Positions 53,210 to 63,020 of a stretch of DNA of 64,000 nt are shown here, one piece after another (the first letter of the stretch is position 1; each line of letters begins with the position of its first letter). The DNA is from AP-15 sp963733945. Lineage in GTDB: Bacteria > Pseudomonadota > Alphaproteobacteria > ATCC43930 > CGMCC-115725. The notes under the pieces are model-generated. The model did not search any database and had not been told where the DNA came from. It saw only the letters and a list, made by a program, of their open reading frames with translations. The DNA lies in the NCBI GenBank assembly GCA_963733945.1, contig CAVTFD010000021.1, positions 124,001 through 188,000 of the forward strand, written 5' to 3'. A program made the position numbers and the translations under genes.

Positions 53210-54826
53210 ATGAACCCTTCCTCCGCTGTCGAGCTGGTGGGTGGGCTCGGCTTGTTCTTGCTCGGGATCCACCACCTCACGGAGGGTCTGAAGGGCCTCG
53301 CGGGCGACTCGCTGCGCCGCGCGCTACAGACGCTCGTCGGCGGCCGCTTGAGCGCGGTTGTGACTGGCGCGCTGTTCACGGTAGCGATCCAATCCTCGAC
53401 CGCAACGACGCTCACCGTCATCGGTTTCGTCAGCGCCGGATTGGTCACCTTCTCGCAGGCGGTTGGGGTCATCGTCGGCGCCACTTTTGGCACGACCTCG
53501 ACGCCGTGGCTGGTTGCGATCTTTGGTTTCCGTGTGAGCGTTTCCGCCTTTGCTATGCCGATGCTCGGCATCGGCGCCTTTCTCTGGCTGATCGCCAAAG
53601 GCCGAACGCGATCGCTTGGAGCGATCCTCGCCGGCTTCGGACTGCTTTTCTTCGGGATCGAATATCTCCAGACTGGAATGGAAGGCATTTCGTGGGACCT
53701 TGATGCCATTGGCGGAAGCGGGTTCGGCTGGCAGTGGATTCTCGCCGGAATCGGGATCCTGATGTCGATTGTCATGCAGAGCTCGAGTGCTGCCGCGGCG
53801 ACCACGCTCGTAGCACTGCATGCGGGTTCGCTGACGTTTGACCAAGCTTGCGCGATGATCGTTGGACAGAGTGTCGGGACCGCGGCGACGAGCGCGTTGG
53901 TGGCGATCGGCGCTGGGCTGGCGGTGCGGCGAGCGGCGCTGGCGCACATTATCTACAATGTGGGGGTCGGCATTCTTGGGATTCTGCTGCTCCGGGCGAT
54001 GACGGCGGAGGCAGGCTGGGTTGGTTCGCAGCTGGATGATCCCCAGGGGGTGCTGGCCCTGGCGGCATTCAGCAGCATCTTCAAATTTGTCGGGGTTGCC
54101 GCGTTCTTTCCGTGGCTCGATAGCTTCTCGCGTCTCATCGTCAAGATCTCTGGAAAGGGCGCTGAGTCTGCCGTTGCCCATCTCGAGTCAACCCTCGCCG
54201 AGGCGGGAGGAGGTGTAGCGCTCGAAGCCGCCTGGCGGGCGATTTTGGAGGTCGCGCGTGGCTCCATCGACGCGGTTCGCCGCCGGCTTGCCGGTGAATT
54301 CGTCCAGTACGACCCGCCGGTAGATGCGGTTCGGCAGATCGAGCACTTTATGGAGTCGCTTTCACTTGAAACCACCGATCTGGGCACATTCGAACCCCGC
54401 CTTATCCGGCTTTCGCACGCTCTAGATCATCTCACGCGACTTCATAACGACCTGACGCAGATTCCACCGGTCCGCGGCGGCTGGCAGCCCCCGGCCGGCT
54501 ACGATGCTGGCGCGCGGGCGCTCGCGGTGTGGTTCAACGCCACAAAAGACCTCGCAGCGCCATCGGATCTGGCGGTGTTCAATGCGCTCGAAAAGGCATC
54601 GCGACAGCTTGATGACGAGCGTGATAACGGCCGCGATAAAATTCTGGAGGACGTTGCCTTGCAACGGACTCCGGCGGCGACGGCCCGGGCAGATCTTGAC
54701 GCGCTCCTCTGGGCGGATGGCGCCCTCCACCACGCATGGCGTCTAGCCGAGTCGCTGAGAATTGCCTCCGGCAACGGGCGACTGTCCGTAAATAAAACGC
54801 ATCTTAGCCGGGAGGAAGATCGATGA
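53210..54826 (+). CDS. Na/Pi cotransporter family protein with PhoU-like tail
   Basis: 538 residues. About nine membrane helices in the first 320. The two inverted-repeat signatures are QSSTATTLTVIGFVSAGL near 65 and QSSSAAAATTLVALHAGS near 192, the QSS motifs that bind phosphate and sodium in NptA/SLC34 proteins. The C-terminal part (about 330-530) is a soluble helical PhoU-like domain (IEHFMESLSLETTDLGTF, LSHALDHLTRLHNDL). It imports inorganic phosphate. Its stop overlaps the PPK2 start by four bases. Confidence 0.92.
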   Translation: MNPSSAVELVGGLGLFLLGIHHLTEGLKGLAGDSLRRALQTLVGGRLSAVVTGALFTVAIQSSTATTLTVIGFVSAGLVTFSQAVGVIVGATFGTTSTPWLVAIFGFRVSVSAFAMPMLGIGAFLWLIAKGRTRSLGAILAGFGLLFFGIEYLQTGMEGISWDLDAIGGSGFGWQWILAGIGILMSIVMQSSSAAAATTLVALHAGSLTFDQACAMIVGQSVGTAATSALVAIGAGLAVRRAALAHIIYNVGVGILGILLLRAMTAEAGWVGSQLDDPQGVLALAAFSSIFKFVGVAAFFPWLDSFSRLIVKISGKGAESAVAHLESTLAEAGGGVALEAAWRAILEVARGSIDAVRRRLAGEFVQYDPPVDAVRQIEHFMESLSLETTDLGTFEPRLIRLSHALDHLTRLHNDLTQIPPVRGGWQPPAGYDAGARALAVWFNATKDLAAPSDLAVFNALEKASRQLDDERDNGRDKILEDVALQRTPAATARADLDALLWADGALHHAWRLAESLRIASGNGRLSVNKTHLSREEDR

Positions 54827-55617
54827 GCACAATCGAAAAGCCGATTAAGCGCAAGGAATACGAAAAGGCGCTCCGCAAACTGCAGGTAGAGCTCTGCGCG
54901 CTGCAGGAATGGGTCAAACACGAGGGCTTGCGCGTCGTCGTGGTTTTTGAAGGCCGCGACGCCGCCGGGAAAGGCGGCACGATCAAAGCAATCACCGAGC
55001 GGGTCAGTCCGCGTGTGTTCCGCGTCGTCGCGTTGCCGGCACCGTCGGACCGAGAGAAGGGGCAACTGTATTTGCAGCGCTACGTAGCACACCTCCCAAC
55101 GGCGGGTGAGATCGTGATCTTCGACCGCAGTTGGTACAACCGGGCCGGCGTCGAGCACGTCATGGGCTTCTGCACGAAGGCGCAGCATCGCCGCTTCCTC
55201 AAGGTCTGCCCTGAATTCGAACTGTTCATTGTCGACGATGGCATCCTCTTGATCAAATACTGGCTGGAGGTGGGCGATGAGGAGCAGAAGCGGCGGTTCG
55301 AGGCGCGCATCAATGATCCGCTGCGCCAGTGGAAGCTGAGCCCGACGGATTTGTGCTCGCGAACCAAATGGTTCGAGTATTCGCGGGCGCGCGACATGAT
55401 GTTCGAGGCTACCAACACTAAGTTTGCGCCGTGGCACATTGTCCGCTCTGACGACAAGCGGCGGGCGCGCCTCAATTGCATTCGCCACCTTCTCGGTCTC
55501 ATACCCTATGGAAAGGTGCCGCAGAAGAAGGTGAAGCTGCCCGACCGCGTGATGCACGACGCCTACGACGATCTGGCGACTCTCAAAGACATAGAGTTCG
55601 TGCCGGAGACGGCATGA
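54823..55617 (+). CDS. ppk2: Polyphosphate kinase 2 family protein
   Basis: 264 residues, single-domain PPK2. Walker A is VFEGRDAAGKGGTIKAITER, Walker B-like IVIFDRSWYNRAGVEHVMGF, and the lid region KRRFEARINDPLRQWKLSP. PPK2 uses polyphosphate to phosphorylate GDP/ADP or AMP, or makes polyphosphate in reverse. The ATGA overlap with the phosphate transporter gene means coupled translation; imported phosphate and polyphosphate are linked. Confidence 0.94.
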   Translation: MSTIEKPIKRKEYEKALRKLQVELCALQEWVKHEGLRVVVVFEGRDAAGKGGTIKAITERVSPRVFRVVALPAPSDREKGQLYLQRYVAHLPTAGEIVIFDRSWYNRAGVEHVMGFCTKAQHRRFLKVCPEFELFIVDDGILLIKYWLEVGDEEQKRRFEARINDPLRQWKLSPTDLCSRTKWFEYSRARDMMFEATNTKFAPWHIVRSDDKRRARLNCIRHLLGLIPYGKVPQKKVKLPDRVMHDAYDDLATLKDIEFVPETA

Positions 55618-55967
55618 GCCTTTCAGTCGGCAGACATGCCCGTTCAGCGGCGCGACGACGGAAAAGGCGCCAAGGGTCCCACGGTTGTGCTCTCCGTCCC
55701 ATTCTGCAACCTCTCCTGGCCCCGACGACGCCGAACCGCTGGACCGCCCTCACCGCCCCTACTACCATTGGGCGTTGTGAGGAAGTCGCTAATCCAATAA
55801 TGGGCGCCGCAGCAAAGACGAGACGCTCTCGGCCTCACTAGGTTCGGTCTGCCGATCGCGATCTGGTGGGTGTTCGTCGTGCTTTTTTCCGAGAGGTTCT
55901 GGGCTTCAGTTCGGAACATCTCGCTAGCGTCTGACACTGGGCGTAGCGGCCGAAGGGAGGACGCATC
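55618..55967. other. Intergenic region without a supported gene
   Basis: 350 bases between ppk2 and the P-type ATPase. Its open frames are short. The 3' part carries the GGGAGGA ribosome site used by the TTG start at 55968. I see no RNA gene, clear terminator or dispersed repeat here. Confidence 0.35.
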
Positions 55968-56336
55968 TTGGCTACAGTAATGCCCGCTAGCCCCAACGGC
56001 GAAGCCGTGTCCTGGCATGCTGTCCCGGCGGACGAAGTGATCGGCAGGCTGAAGACGGACCTGGCCAAGGGGCTGGACGCGGGCGAGGCGTCCCGGCGCA
56101 TTTCCCAATACGGTCCCAACCGCCTCCCGGAGGGTAAGAAGCGGGGGCCCGTCGTGCGGTTCTTCTCCCAGCTCAACAATATTCTCGTGTACGTGCTGCT
56201 CGGCGCCGGATTTGTGAAGCTGATGGTCGGTCTGTGGCTCGATGCCGGGGTTATTTTGGGCGTGGTCATCATCAACGCGTTGCTTGGGTTCATCCAGGAG
56301 GGCAAGGCGGAGAAGGCCCTCGAACTCGATCCGTAA
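55968..56336 (+). pseudogene. Cation-transporting P-type ATPase, N-terminal part (frameshifted)
   Basis: 122 codons from TTG 55968 with GGGAGGA upstream. It is the Cation_ATPase_N cytoplasmic domain (HAVPADEVIGRLKTDLAKG, ISQYGPNRLPEGKKRG) and the first two membrane helices (LNNILVYVLLGAGFVKLMV, WLDAGVILGVVIINALLGF). The frame ends LELDP-stop, whereas the normal sequence is KALE..IRNMLS. One extra base in the stretch GAACTCGATCCG near 56320-56328 would restore the frame. Either an assembly error, a recent mutation or +1 frameshifting. Confidence 0.75.
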
Positions 56337-56337
56337 C

Positions 56338-58719
56338 ATGCTCTCCGCTGAAGCTCGAACGGTGCGCGGCGGCCAGACCCGCCTAGTCTCGGCCGAGGAG
56401 CTGGTGCCGGGCGACGTCGTGCTGCTCGAATCGGGGGACCGGATCCCCGCCGATCTCCGCCTCGTCGACGTGAAGAACTTGCGGACCGAAGAGGCGGCAC
56501 TGACGGGCGAGTCGGTGCCTATCGACAAGACCACTGCCGCGGTGGCGGAGAGGGCGACGGTGGGAGATCGCGAAGGGATGGCCTTTTCCGGAACACTGGT
56601 CTCGTCCGGGCGCGGTAAGGGTGTTGTCGTCGCCACTGGAAGCCAGACCGAGCTGGGACGCATCAACCAGCTAATGGCTGGGGTCAGCGCGCTCGACACG
56701 CCGTTGCTGCGCCAGATCAAGAAGTTTGGCTACGCGATCACTGCCGTGATCGCCGTGGTGGCGGCGATCGTGTTTGCCTATGGCAGATGGGTCCGGGGCA
56801 TGGACTTCATCGCTATTTTCCAGGCGGTGGTCAGCATCGCCGTGTCAGTGATTCCGGAAGGGCTGCCGGCGCTGATCACCGTCACTCTGGCGATCGGCGT
56901 ACAGCGCATGGCCCAGCGCAACGCCATCATCCGGCGGCTGCCTGCCGTGGAAACCCTGGGCTCGGTCTCGCGGATCTGCTCCGACAAGACGGGCACGCTG
57001 ACCTTGATGGAGATGATGGTGGTGTCGGCTGTCACCGCCGATTCAGCCTATAAGGTCACCGGCCAAGGCTACGCACCCGAAGGCGAGGTGCTGAAGGACG
57101 GGGTACTGGCAGGGGAGGATAGGGTTCTCGGGCTCATGGGGCGCGTCTCCATGCTCTGCAATGATGCGGAGATCCACGAGGAAGAAGGAGCGTGGAAGGT
57201 TGAAGGCGATCCGACCGAAGGGGCCCTCTACCCGTTTGGCAACAAGCTTGGTCTCGAACGGCAAGCCGAGCAGACAGCCTATCCTCGGCTCGACGCGATC
57301 CCGTTCGAATCGGAACACCGCTTCATGGCGACATTGCACAAAGATGACGCCGGCAGGCAGTTTCTCTTGGTCAAGGGGGCGCCCGAGGTGATCCTCGAGC
57401 ATTGTGACCGGCAGGCAACCAGTGGAGGGCAGCCGGCGCCCATCGACCGGGGCCGTTTCATGGGGGCATCGGATGGGCTGGCGGCTCAGGGCGAGCGCGT
57501 GCTGGCCTTGGCATGGTTAGAAGATCCGGCGGTCGACGCCGGGAACCTTGGTCCTGCGGATCTGCCGAAGAACCTCGTTTTGCTCGGCCTGATCGGGTTG
57601 CTCGATCCACCGCGGACGGAAGCGATAGAGGCCGTGAGCGAGTGCCATACCGGCGGCATCCGGGTGACGATGATCACCGGGGATCACAAGATCACCGCAG
57701 CCGCCATCGCCAGGATGCTCGGAATAGGCGACGGCAAAACGGCCATCACCGGGGCGGAGATCGAAGAGATGGACACTGCGACACTGCAGGAGCGGGTCCG
57801 CGACGTCGACGTCTTCGCGCGCGCGAGCCCTGAGCACAAACTGCGTCTCGTCAAGGCCATCCAGGCGAATAGGCAGATCGTGGCGATGACCGGCGACGGG
57901 GTCAACGACGCGCCGTCCCTCAAAAAGGCCGACGTTGGCGTCGCGATGGGGATCAAGGGTACCGAGGTTACCAAGGAAGCGGCCGAGATGGTGCTGGCCG
58001 ACGACAACTTCGCCTCCATCACCGCCGCGGTCAAGGAAGGGCGCACAGTCTACAACAACATCGAAAAGGCCATGCTCTTCATGCTGCCGACCAACGTCGC
58101 CCAGGCGCTGGTCATCATGGTGGCCATCTTCATCGGCTTCACTGCGCCGATCACGGCGCCGCAGATCCTCTGGGTCAACATGGTGACGTCGGTGGCGCTC
58201 GGGCTCGTAATCTCTTTCGAGCCGCACGAGCTCGACGTCATGCAGCGCCTCCCGCGTGCGGTGGACCGACCGATATTGGATGGCTTTGGAGTTTGGCGCG
58301 TCATCTTCGTCGGACTGGCATTGCTCGCGCTGACCTTGTGGGCGTTCTTCTGGATGAAGTCGAAAGGTGCGTCCGACGAGCTCGCCCGGGCAGTTGCCGT
58401 AAATGCGCTGGTGATCGGTCAGATCTTCTACCTGCTCAACAGCCGGTACAAGCTGGAGTCGTCTCTGGCCATCAAGGCCCATCTCGGCAACAAGTACCTG
58501 GCTCTGGGGATTGGCGCGGTCGTGATCCTGCAGCTCCTGTTCACCTACGCGCCGCCGTTCCAAACTCTCTTTGAGACCGAGGCGATTCCGCTCTGGGTTT
58601 GGCCGTGGCTTTTCGTCGGTGGCCTCGTGTTCTTCCTTGTCGTTGAGGCGGAGAAGCTGATCATTCGTATCTCGCGTCCTGCGCCCGCCGCTCCAATTCT
58701 GGCGGAATCGATTGCTTGA
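56338..58719 (+). pseudogene. Cation-transporting P-type ATPase, main part (downstream of frameshift)
   Basis: 793 codons from ATG 56338, which has no ribosome site, so the true start is upstream in the other frame (55968). The sequence begins MLSAEARTVRGG and is uninterrupted. Family landmarks: TGESVPIDK actuator, the membrane motif PEGLP, the phosphorylation site CSDKTGTLT, KGAPEVILEH, TGDGVNDAP and DDNFASITAAVKEGR. The order matches type IIA/IIC Ca2+- or Mg2+-type pumps. Lack of decay after the shift favours sequencing error or true frameshifting over old inactivation. The ion is not certain. Confidence 0.8.
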
Positions 58720-58887
58720 GCCGATTGCCGCTCCGCCCGGTGAAGCGCCGGCAGGGTCGAGCAGCAATCCGTCGTCAGGACCAGGTCGGTTGTCATTTTG
58801 CGGATCGACAGGAGGCGCGCAGCATTAGTCGCCCACCGAGCTTTGCTCGTTGTAACCTAGACGCGAAACCTGAACGGGAGGATCGGG

Positions 58888-59262
58888 ATGTTGAGATGGC
58901 TGGGGCTGGGCCTCCTGCTCGGCACGGGGCTGGGGAGCGTCGCGTGGGCGCAGGGTTCGGCTAAGTTCGATGGCCAGTACATGGGCGAACTGACCCTCAC
59001 AAAAGTAATCAATGGTGATTGCACCCCGCCTCCGCTGGGGGCGATTTACCCTCTGACAATATCCAACGGTATAGTTCGATTTCAGTATGTCCCGCGATTC
59101 GACACCACATTAAGCGGGAGGATTAATGAAAATGGGCTTTTCAAAGCCTCTGCCCACTTGCGGCGGGGACTTGCACGGATGACGGGGCGCATCCAAGGAA
59201 ATAATCTTACCGCCTCTATCGTGTCTCCGAGTTGCAATTATACCTTTCAGACGAGAAACTAG
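58888..59262 (+). CDS. Exported hypothetical protein
   Basis: 124 residues. GGGAGGATCGGG precedes ATG 58888. A signal peptide (MLRWLGLGLLLGTGLGSVAW, cleaved at Ala-Gln) leads to a small beta-rich domain: FDGQYMGELTLTKVIN, FQYVPRFDTTLSGRINENG, and two Cys (DCTPPPL, SCNYTFQT) likely bonded. No named family recognised. It stands alone. Confidence 0.72.
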   Translation: MLRWLGLGLLLGTGLGSVAWAQGSAKFDGQYMGELTLTKVINGDCTPPPLGAIYPLTISNGIVRFQYVPRFDTTLSGRINENGLFKASAHLRRGLARMTGRIQGNNLTASIVSPSCNYTFQTRN

Positions 59263-59421
59263 GCCGCGAGTAAGCTTCGCCCATTTCTTCGGGATGGTGG
59301 CGCCCATCGGGGTGGAAAAACCACGCTCCGGTGCTCATCGAGGGATCGGCTGCCGATCGGGCTGGACGACAGGTGCGCTGGAGCCATAGCTTTCCGGCAC
59401 CGACCAGGCGGAGGGAAGAGA

Positions 59422-60306
59422 ATGAGCCAGGCGAGCCGCTTTCGCGAATTGCTGCACCGGGACGGCATGGTGGTGGCGCCCGGCGCCTATGACGGCATCA
59501 CGGCGAAACTGATTGAGCAGGCCGGGTTCGATGCTCTCTACATGACCGGCGCCGGCACCGCGGCGACGCTCGGCTATCCCGATTTCGGCTTGGTGACGAT
59601 GTCGGAGATGGTCGGCAACGCCCGGCGCATCGCCGCGGCTGTCGATCTGCCGGTGATCGCTGATGCCGACACCGGCTACGGCAACGAGCTCAACGTCTTT
59701 CGCACGTTGCGCGAATACGAGACCGCGGGAGTCGCCGGCATCCATATCGAAGACCAGGGCTTTCCGAAGAAATGCGGCCATCTCGACGACAAGGAGATCG
59801 TGCCGCGCGAGGATTGGCTTGCGAAGATCCGCGCCGCTGCCGCCGCCCGCCGCGACATCGATTTCGTGATCATCGCGCGCACCGATTCGCGCGCCGTCGC
59901 GGGGTTCGACGAGGCGATCGCGCGAGCGAACGCGGCGCTCGCCGCCGGCGCCGACATGGCCTTTGTCGAGGCGCCGCAGACCATCGACGAAGTTGCCGCG
60001 GTCCCGCGCCTGGTCAAAGGTCCGTGCCTACTCAACATCGTCTATGGCGGCAAGACGCCGGACCTCGACCTTCGCGAGGCCGAGGCGATGGGTTACAAAC
60101 TCGCGATCCTGCCCGGCCTGCTGATGAAATGCGTCGTCGGCATTTGCGACGAAAAGCTCGCCGAGCTGAAGGCAATCCACCGCCATCCCGTCCCGCCGAA
60201 GGAAATGACCGTGCGCGAGATGTTCCAGCGCGTCGGCGCCGACGAGTGGGACGCGCGGCGCACTCTGTTCCGCCCCGCCGCACCCGCCCGCAGTGCTGCG
60301 GAATAG
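59422..60306 (+). CDS. Isocitrate lyase/phosphoenolpyruvate mutase family enzyme
   Basis: 294 residues, TIM barrel. Signs: APGAYDGITAKLIEQAGF, the metal motif VIADADTGYGNELNVFRT, the catalytic loop QGFPKKCGHLDDKEIV (KKCGH), IIARTDSRAVAGFDEAI and FVEAPQ. It cleaves a carbon-carbon or carbon-phosphorus bond of a 2-hydroxy/2-methyl diacid or oxaloacetate. PrpB-like, dimethylmalate lyase and oxaloacetate decarboxylase are all possible; there is no prp operon here, so I give no symbol. Confidence 0.92.
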   Translation: MSQASRFRELLHRDGMVVAPGAYDGITAKLIEQAGFDALYMTGAGTAATLGYPDFGLVTMSEMVGNARRIAAAVDLPVIADADTGYGNELNVFRTLREYETAGVAGIHIEDQGFPKKCGHLDDKEIVPREDWLAKIRAAAAARRDIDFVIIARTDSRAVAGFDEAIARANAALAAGADMAFVEAPQTIDEVAAVPRLVKGPCLLNIVYGGKTPDLDLREAEAMGYKLAILPGLLMKCVVGICDEKLAELKAIHRHPVPPKEMTVREMFQRVGADEWDARRTLFRPAAPARSAAE

Positions 60307-60329
60307 CGGAAGTACACCGCCGAGGCCGG

Positions 60330-61088
60330 ATGGTGCGATCGCGGCCCGTCCTCGCTCCCTCACCCCACCCGCGGGGAAAGGGCCGAGGCGAGGGGCCGCC
60401 GCTGGTTGGTCGAGTCCTTTATCGCGACGGGCTGATCCTGGTCATCGACAAGCCGGCCGGAATCGCGGTGCACCCCGGTCCCGGCGGTGGTCCCAATCTC
60501 GAAAGCCGCTTTGACGCACTGCGCTTCGGCCTCCCACACCCTCCTTCCCTCGCCCACCGGCTCGACCGCGACACTAGCGGCTGTCTCGTCCTCGGCCGTC
60601 ATCCCAAGGCGTTGCGGCGCGTCGGCGCACTGTTCGCCGAGGGCAAGGTCGAGAAAATCTATTGGGCCGTCGTCGATGGCCGGCCGCCCCAAGACCAGGG
60701 GCGGATCGACAGCGGGCTCAGAAAGCTCACTCGCAGCAGCGGATGGCGGATGGCGGCTGATCCTGAGGGACAACAAGCCGTCACCGATTACCGCGTCTTG
60801 GGCGCCGCCGACGAACGCGCCTGGCTGGAATTGCGCCCGCGCACCGGCCGCACCCACCAGATCCGCGTCCATTGCGCAGCACTGGCTTGCCCGGTCGTCG
60901 GCGATCCCGTCTACGGCCGAGACGGCGCTCAGGGGCCTTTGCTGCTCCACGCCCGCTCGATCGCATTGCCGCTTTATCCGGGGAAGCCCCCGATCGAGGT
61001 CACTGCACCGGTGCCGTCGCACATGCTCGCCGCCTTGGTCCGCCTCGGCTATGATCCGGCCGGCGAAAATTCGATGGAGCGCTTGTGA
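60330..61088 (+). CDS. RluA family pseudouridine synthase with a repeat-derived N-terminus
   Basis: 252 codons from ATG 60330. The catalytic motif is PPSLAHRLDRDTSGCLVLGR with the nucleophilic Asp; other blocks are LVIDKPAGIAVHPG, EKIYWAVVDG, LELRPRTGRTHQIRVHCAAL and PVVGDPVYG. There is no S4 domain. The first 25 residues read LAPSPHPRGKGRGEG, translated from a palindromic repeat; there is no in-frame ATG, GTG or TTG between it and the conserved VLYRDGLILVI, so the repeat seems to be part of the protein. It isomerises uridine in tRNA or rRNA. Confidence 0.88.
   Translation: MVRSRPVLAPSPHPRGKGRGEGPPLVGRVLYRDGLILVIDKPAGIAVHPGPGGGPNLESRFDALRFGLPHPPSLAHRLDRDTSGCLVLGRHPKALRRVGALFAEGKVEKIYWAVVDGRPPQDQGRIDSGLRKLTRSSGWRMAADPEGQQAVTDYRVLGAADERAWLELRPRTGRTHQIRVHCAALACPVVGDPVYGRDGAQGPLLLHARSIALPLYPGKPPIEVTAPVPSHMLAALVRLGYDPAGENSMERL
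60351..60395. repeat. GC-rich palindromic element at the 5' end of the RluA gene
   Basis: CTCGCTCCCTCACCCCACCC followed by GCGGGGAAAGGGCCGAGGCGAGGGG gives a hairpin with a short GC loop. It is the third copy of the element family in cobQ and the riboswitch, and here it forms the first codons of the gene. Confidence 0.6.
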
Positions 61089-61089
61089 C

Positions 61090-61611
61090 GTGCGAGTCGT
61101 CGGGATCGAGGTGCGGCGATTGTTGCCGGTCAATGCCGCCTTGTATCGAGACATCCGACTTGAGGCGCTGAAGCTCAGCCCGGAAGCATTTGGCAGCAGC
61201 TTCGAGGCAGAACATGCCGAGGCCCTGACGTGGTTTGCGGACCGGCTCGAAAGCTCTGTGGTGTTCGGCGCTTTCGATGGCGTCGATCTAGTCGGGACCG
61301 CCGGTTTTTTTATCAGACAAGGCCGAAAAGAGGCCCACAAAGGGGTTCTCTGGGGCATGTATGTTCGACCGGGGGCGAGAAAGGCCGGCGTCGGAAAACA
61401 GCTCGCCGAGGCGGTAATCGACCACGCACGTCAGCATGTCGAATTGATCCAGCTGACCCTAGTGAGCGGCAACGAGCCGGCGGGGCGCTTATATGACAGC
61501 CTCGGCTTCATCGAGTATGGGATCGAGAAGAATTCTCTGAAGCAGGATGGACATTATTGGGATGAGGTGTTGATGGCGAAACCGCTGTCTCCGCCAGAGG
61601 CGGGGCGATAA
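61090..61611 (+). CDS. GNAT family N-acetyltransferase
   Basis: 173 residues. The frame is open far upstream inside the RluA gene, so the start is placed at GTG 61090, two bases after that stop. The acetyl-CoA motif is visible as GMYVRPGARKAGVGKQLAEA (the R/Q-x-x-G-x-G/A loop), then LTLVSGNEPAGRLYDSLGFI. It likely acetylates an amine or protein N-terminus. The stop shares one base with purB (TAATG), so RluA-GNAT-purB form one operon. Confidence 0.85.
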   Translation: MRVVGIEVRRLLPVNAALYRDIRLEALKLSPEAFGSSFEAEHAEALTWFADRLESSVVFGAFDGVDLVGTAGFFIRQGRKEAHKGVLWGMYVRPGARKAGVGKQLAEAVIDHARQHVELIQLTLVSGNEPAGRLYDSLGFIEYGIEKNSLKQDGHYWDEVLMAKPLSPPEAGR

Positions 61612-62906
61612 TGATCCCGCGCTACAGCCGGCCGGAGATGACCGGTATCTGGGCGCCGGAAAGCTATTTCCGCATCCAGCTCGATATCGAGATCTACGCC
61701 TGCGAGGCGCAGGAGCAGCTCGGTGTCATCCCGCAGGGCGTGGCGAAGGCGGTTCGCGAACGCGGCGCCTTCGAGGTCGATCGCATCCGCGAGATCGAAC
61801 GCGAGGTCCATCACGAAACGATCGCCTTTCTGACCAACCTCGCAGAGCATGTCGGCCCCGAAGCGCGTTTTGTGCATCAGGGGATGACCTCGAGCGATGT
61901 GCTCGACACCTGCTTTGCGGTCCAACTGAAAGAGGCGGCGGACCTACTCCTCGCCGATCTCGACGGACTGTTGGCAGCGCTGAAAAGCCGCGCCTTCGAG
62001 CACAAATACACGCCGACGGTCGGACGCAGCCATGGCATCCACGCCGAGCCCACGACCTTTGGCCTCAAGCTCGCCGGACACTATGCCGAATTCACCCGAA
62101 ATCGTGATCGGCTCCTCGCCGCGCGCAAGGAGGTTGCGACCTGCGCGATCTCGGGGGCAGTCGGGACCTTCGCCAATATCGATCCTGCGGTTGAAGCCCA
62201 TGTCGCCAAACAGCTAGGGCTCGAACCCGAGCCGATTTCGACCCAGGTGATCCCGCGCGACCGCCACGCGCACTATTTCATGACCCTGGCGCTGATCGCC
62301 GCTGGGGTCGAACGGCTAGCCACCGAGATTCGCCATCTTCAGCGCACCGAATTGCGCGAGGCCGAAGAGTATTTCGCGCCCGGGCAAAAGGGTTCCTCGG
62401 CTATGCCGCACAAACGCAACCCGGTGCTCGCCGAGAACCTGACCGGGCTCTCTCGGCTGATCCGTTCAACGGTGATCCCCGCGCTCGAAAATGTCGCGTT
62501 GTGGCACGAGCGCGATATTTCCCATTCCTCGGTCGAACGGGTCATCGCCCCCGACGCGACGGTGGCACTCGATTTCGCGCTGGCGCGGCTGACCGGGCTC
62601 ATTGACCGGCTGGTGGTCTATCCGGAACGGATGCGCGAGAACCTCGAATCCCTAGGTGGTCTTGTCGATTCCCAGCGCGTGCTGCTGGCGCTGACCCAGG
62701 CCGGGATGAGCCGCGAGGACGCCTACGCCGCCGTTCAGCACCGCGCAATGGCCGCCTGGCACGGCGAGGGTCGCTTCGTCGATTTGTTGAAGCGCGATCC
62801 GGAAATCGCCCGTATTCTCGACCCGCAGACGATCGACGGCCTGTTCGACACCGGTTATCATTTCAAGCATGTCGACACAATTTTCCGCCGAGTCTTCCGC
62901 GAATAA
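61611..62906 (+). CDS. purB: Adenylosuccinate lyase
   Basis: 431 residues of the fumarase/aspartase superfamily. It cleaves SAICAR and adenylosuccinate in purine synthesis. Signature GSSAMPHKRNPVLAENL near 265 with the mobile catalytic Ser; the other conserved blocks are TSSDVLDT near 88, VGRSHGIHAEPTTFGLKLA near 140 and DISHSSVERVIAPDA. Starts by the TAATG overlap with the GNAT gene. A decayed copy of its last 24 codons lies 380 bases downstream. Confidence 0.96.
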   Translation: MIPRYSRPEMTGIWAPESYFRIQLDIEIYACEAQEQLGVIPQGVAKAVRERGAFEVDRIREIEREVHHETIAFLTNLAEHVGPEARFVHQGMTSSDVLDTCFAVQLKEAADLLLADLDGLLAALKSRAFEHKYTPTVGRSHGIHAEPTTFGLKLAGHYAEFTRNRDRLLAARKEVATCAISGAVGTFANIDPAVEAHVAKQLGLEPEPISTQVIPRDRHAHYFMTLALIAAGVERLATEIRHLQRTELREAEEYFAPGQKGSSAMPHKRNPVLAENLTGLSRLIRSTVIPALENVALWHERDISHSSVERVIAPDATVALDFALARLTGLIDRLVVYPERMRENLESLGGLVDSQRVLLALTQAGMSREDAYAAVQHRAMAAWHGEGRFVDLLKRDPEIARILDPQTIDGLFDTGYHFKHVDTIFRRVFRE

Positions 62907-63020
62907 TGCCGTGATGCGCCCCCCTCAAGCGCTCCGGCTAGTTCTGGGTGATCGCGAACCTGACGCCGGCACTGAGGACGACCGTTGCAATATTGCGACC
63001 TCGTCGCGGCGTGCAGAGAA

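Noticed and set aside
57517..58767. 416-codon reverse ORF opposite the P-type ATPase
   Set aside because: Antisense shadow; His/Asp/Arg-rich without domain signs.
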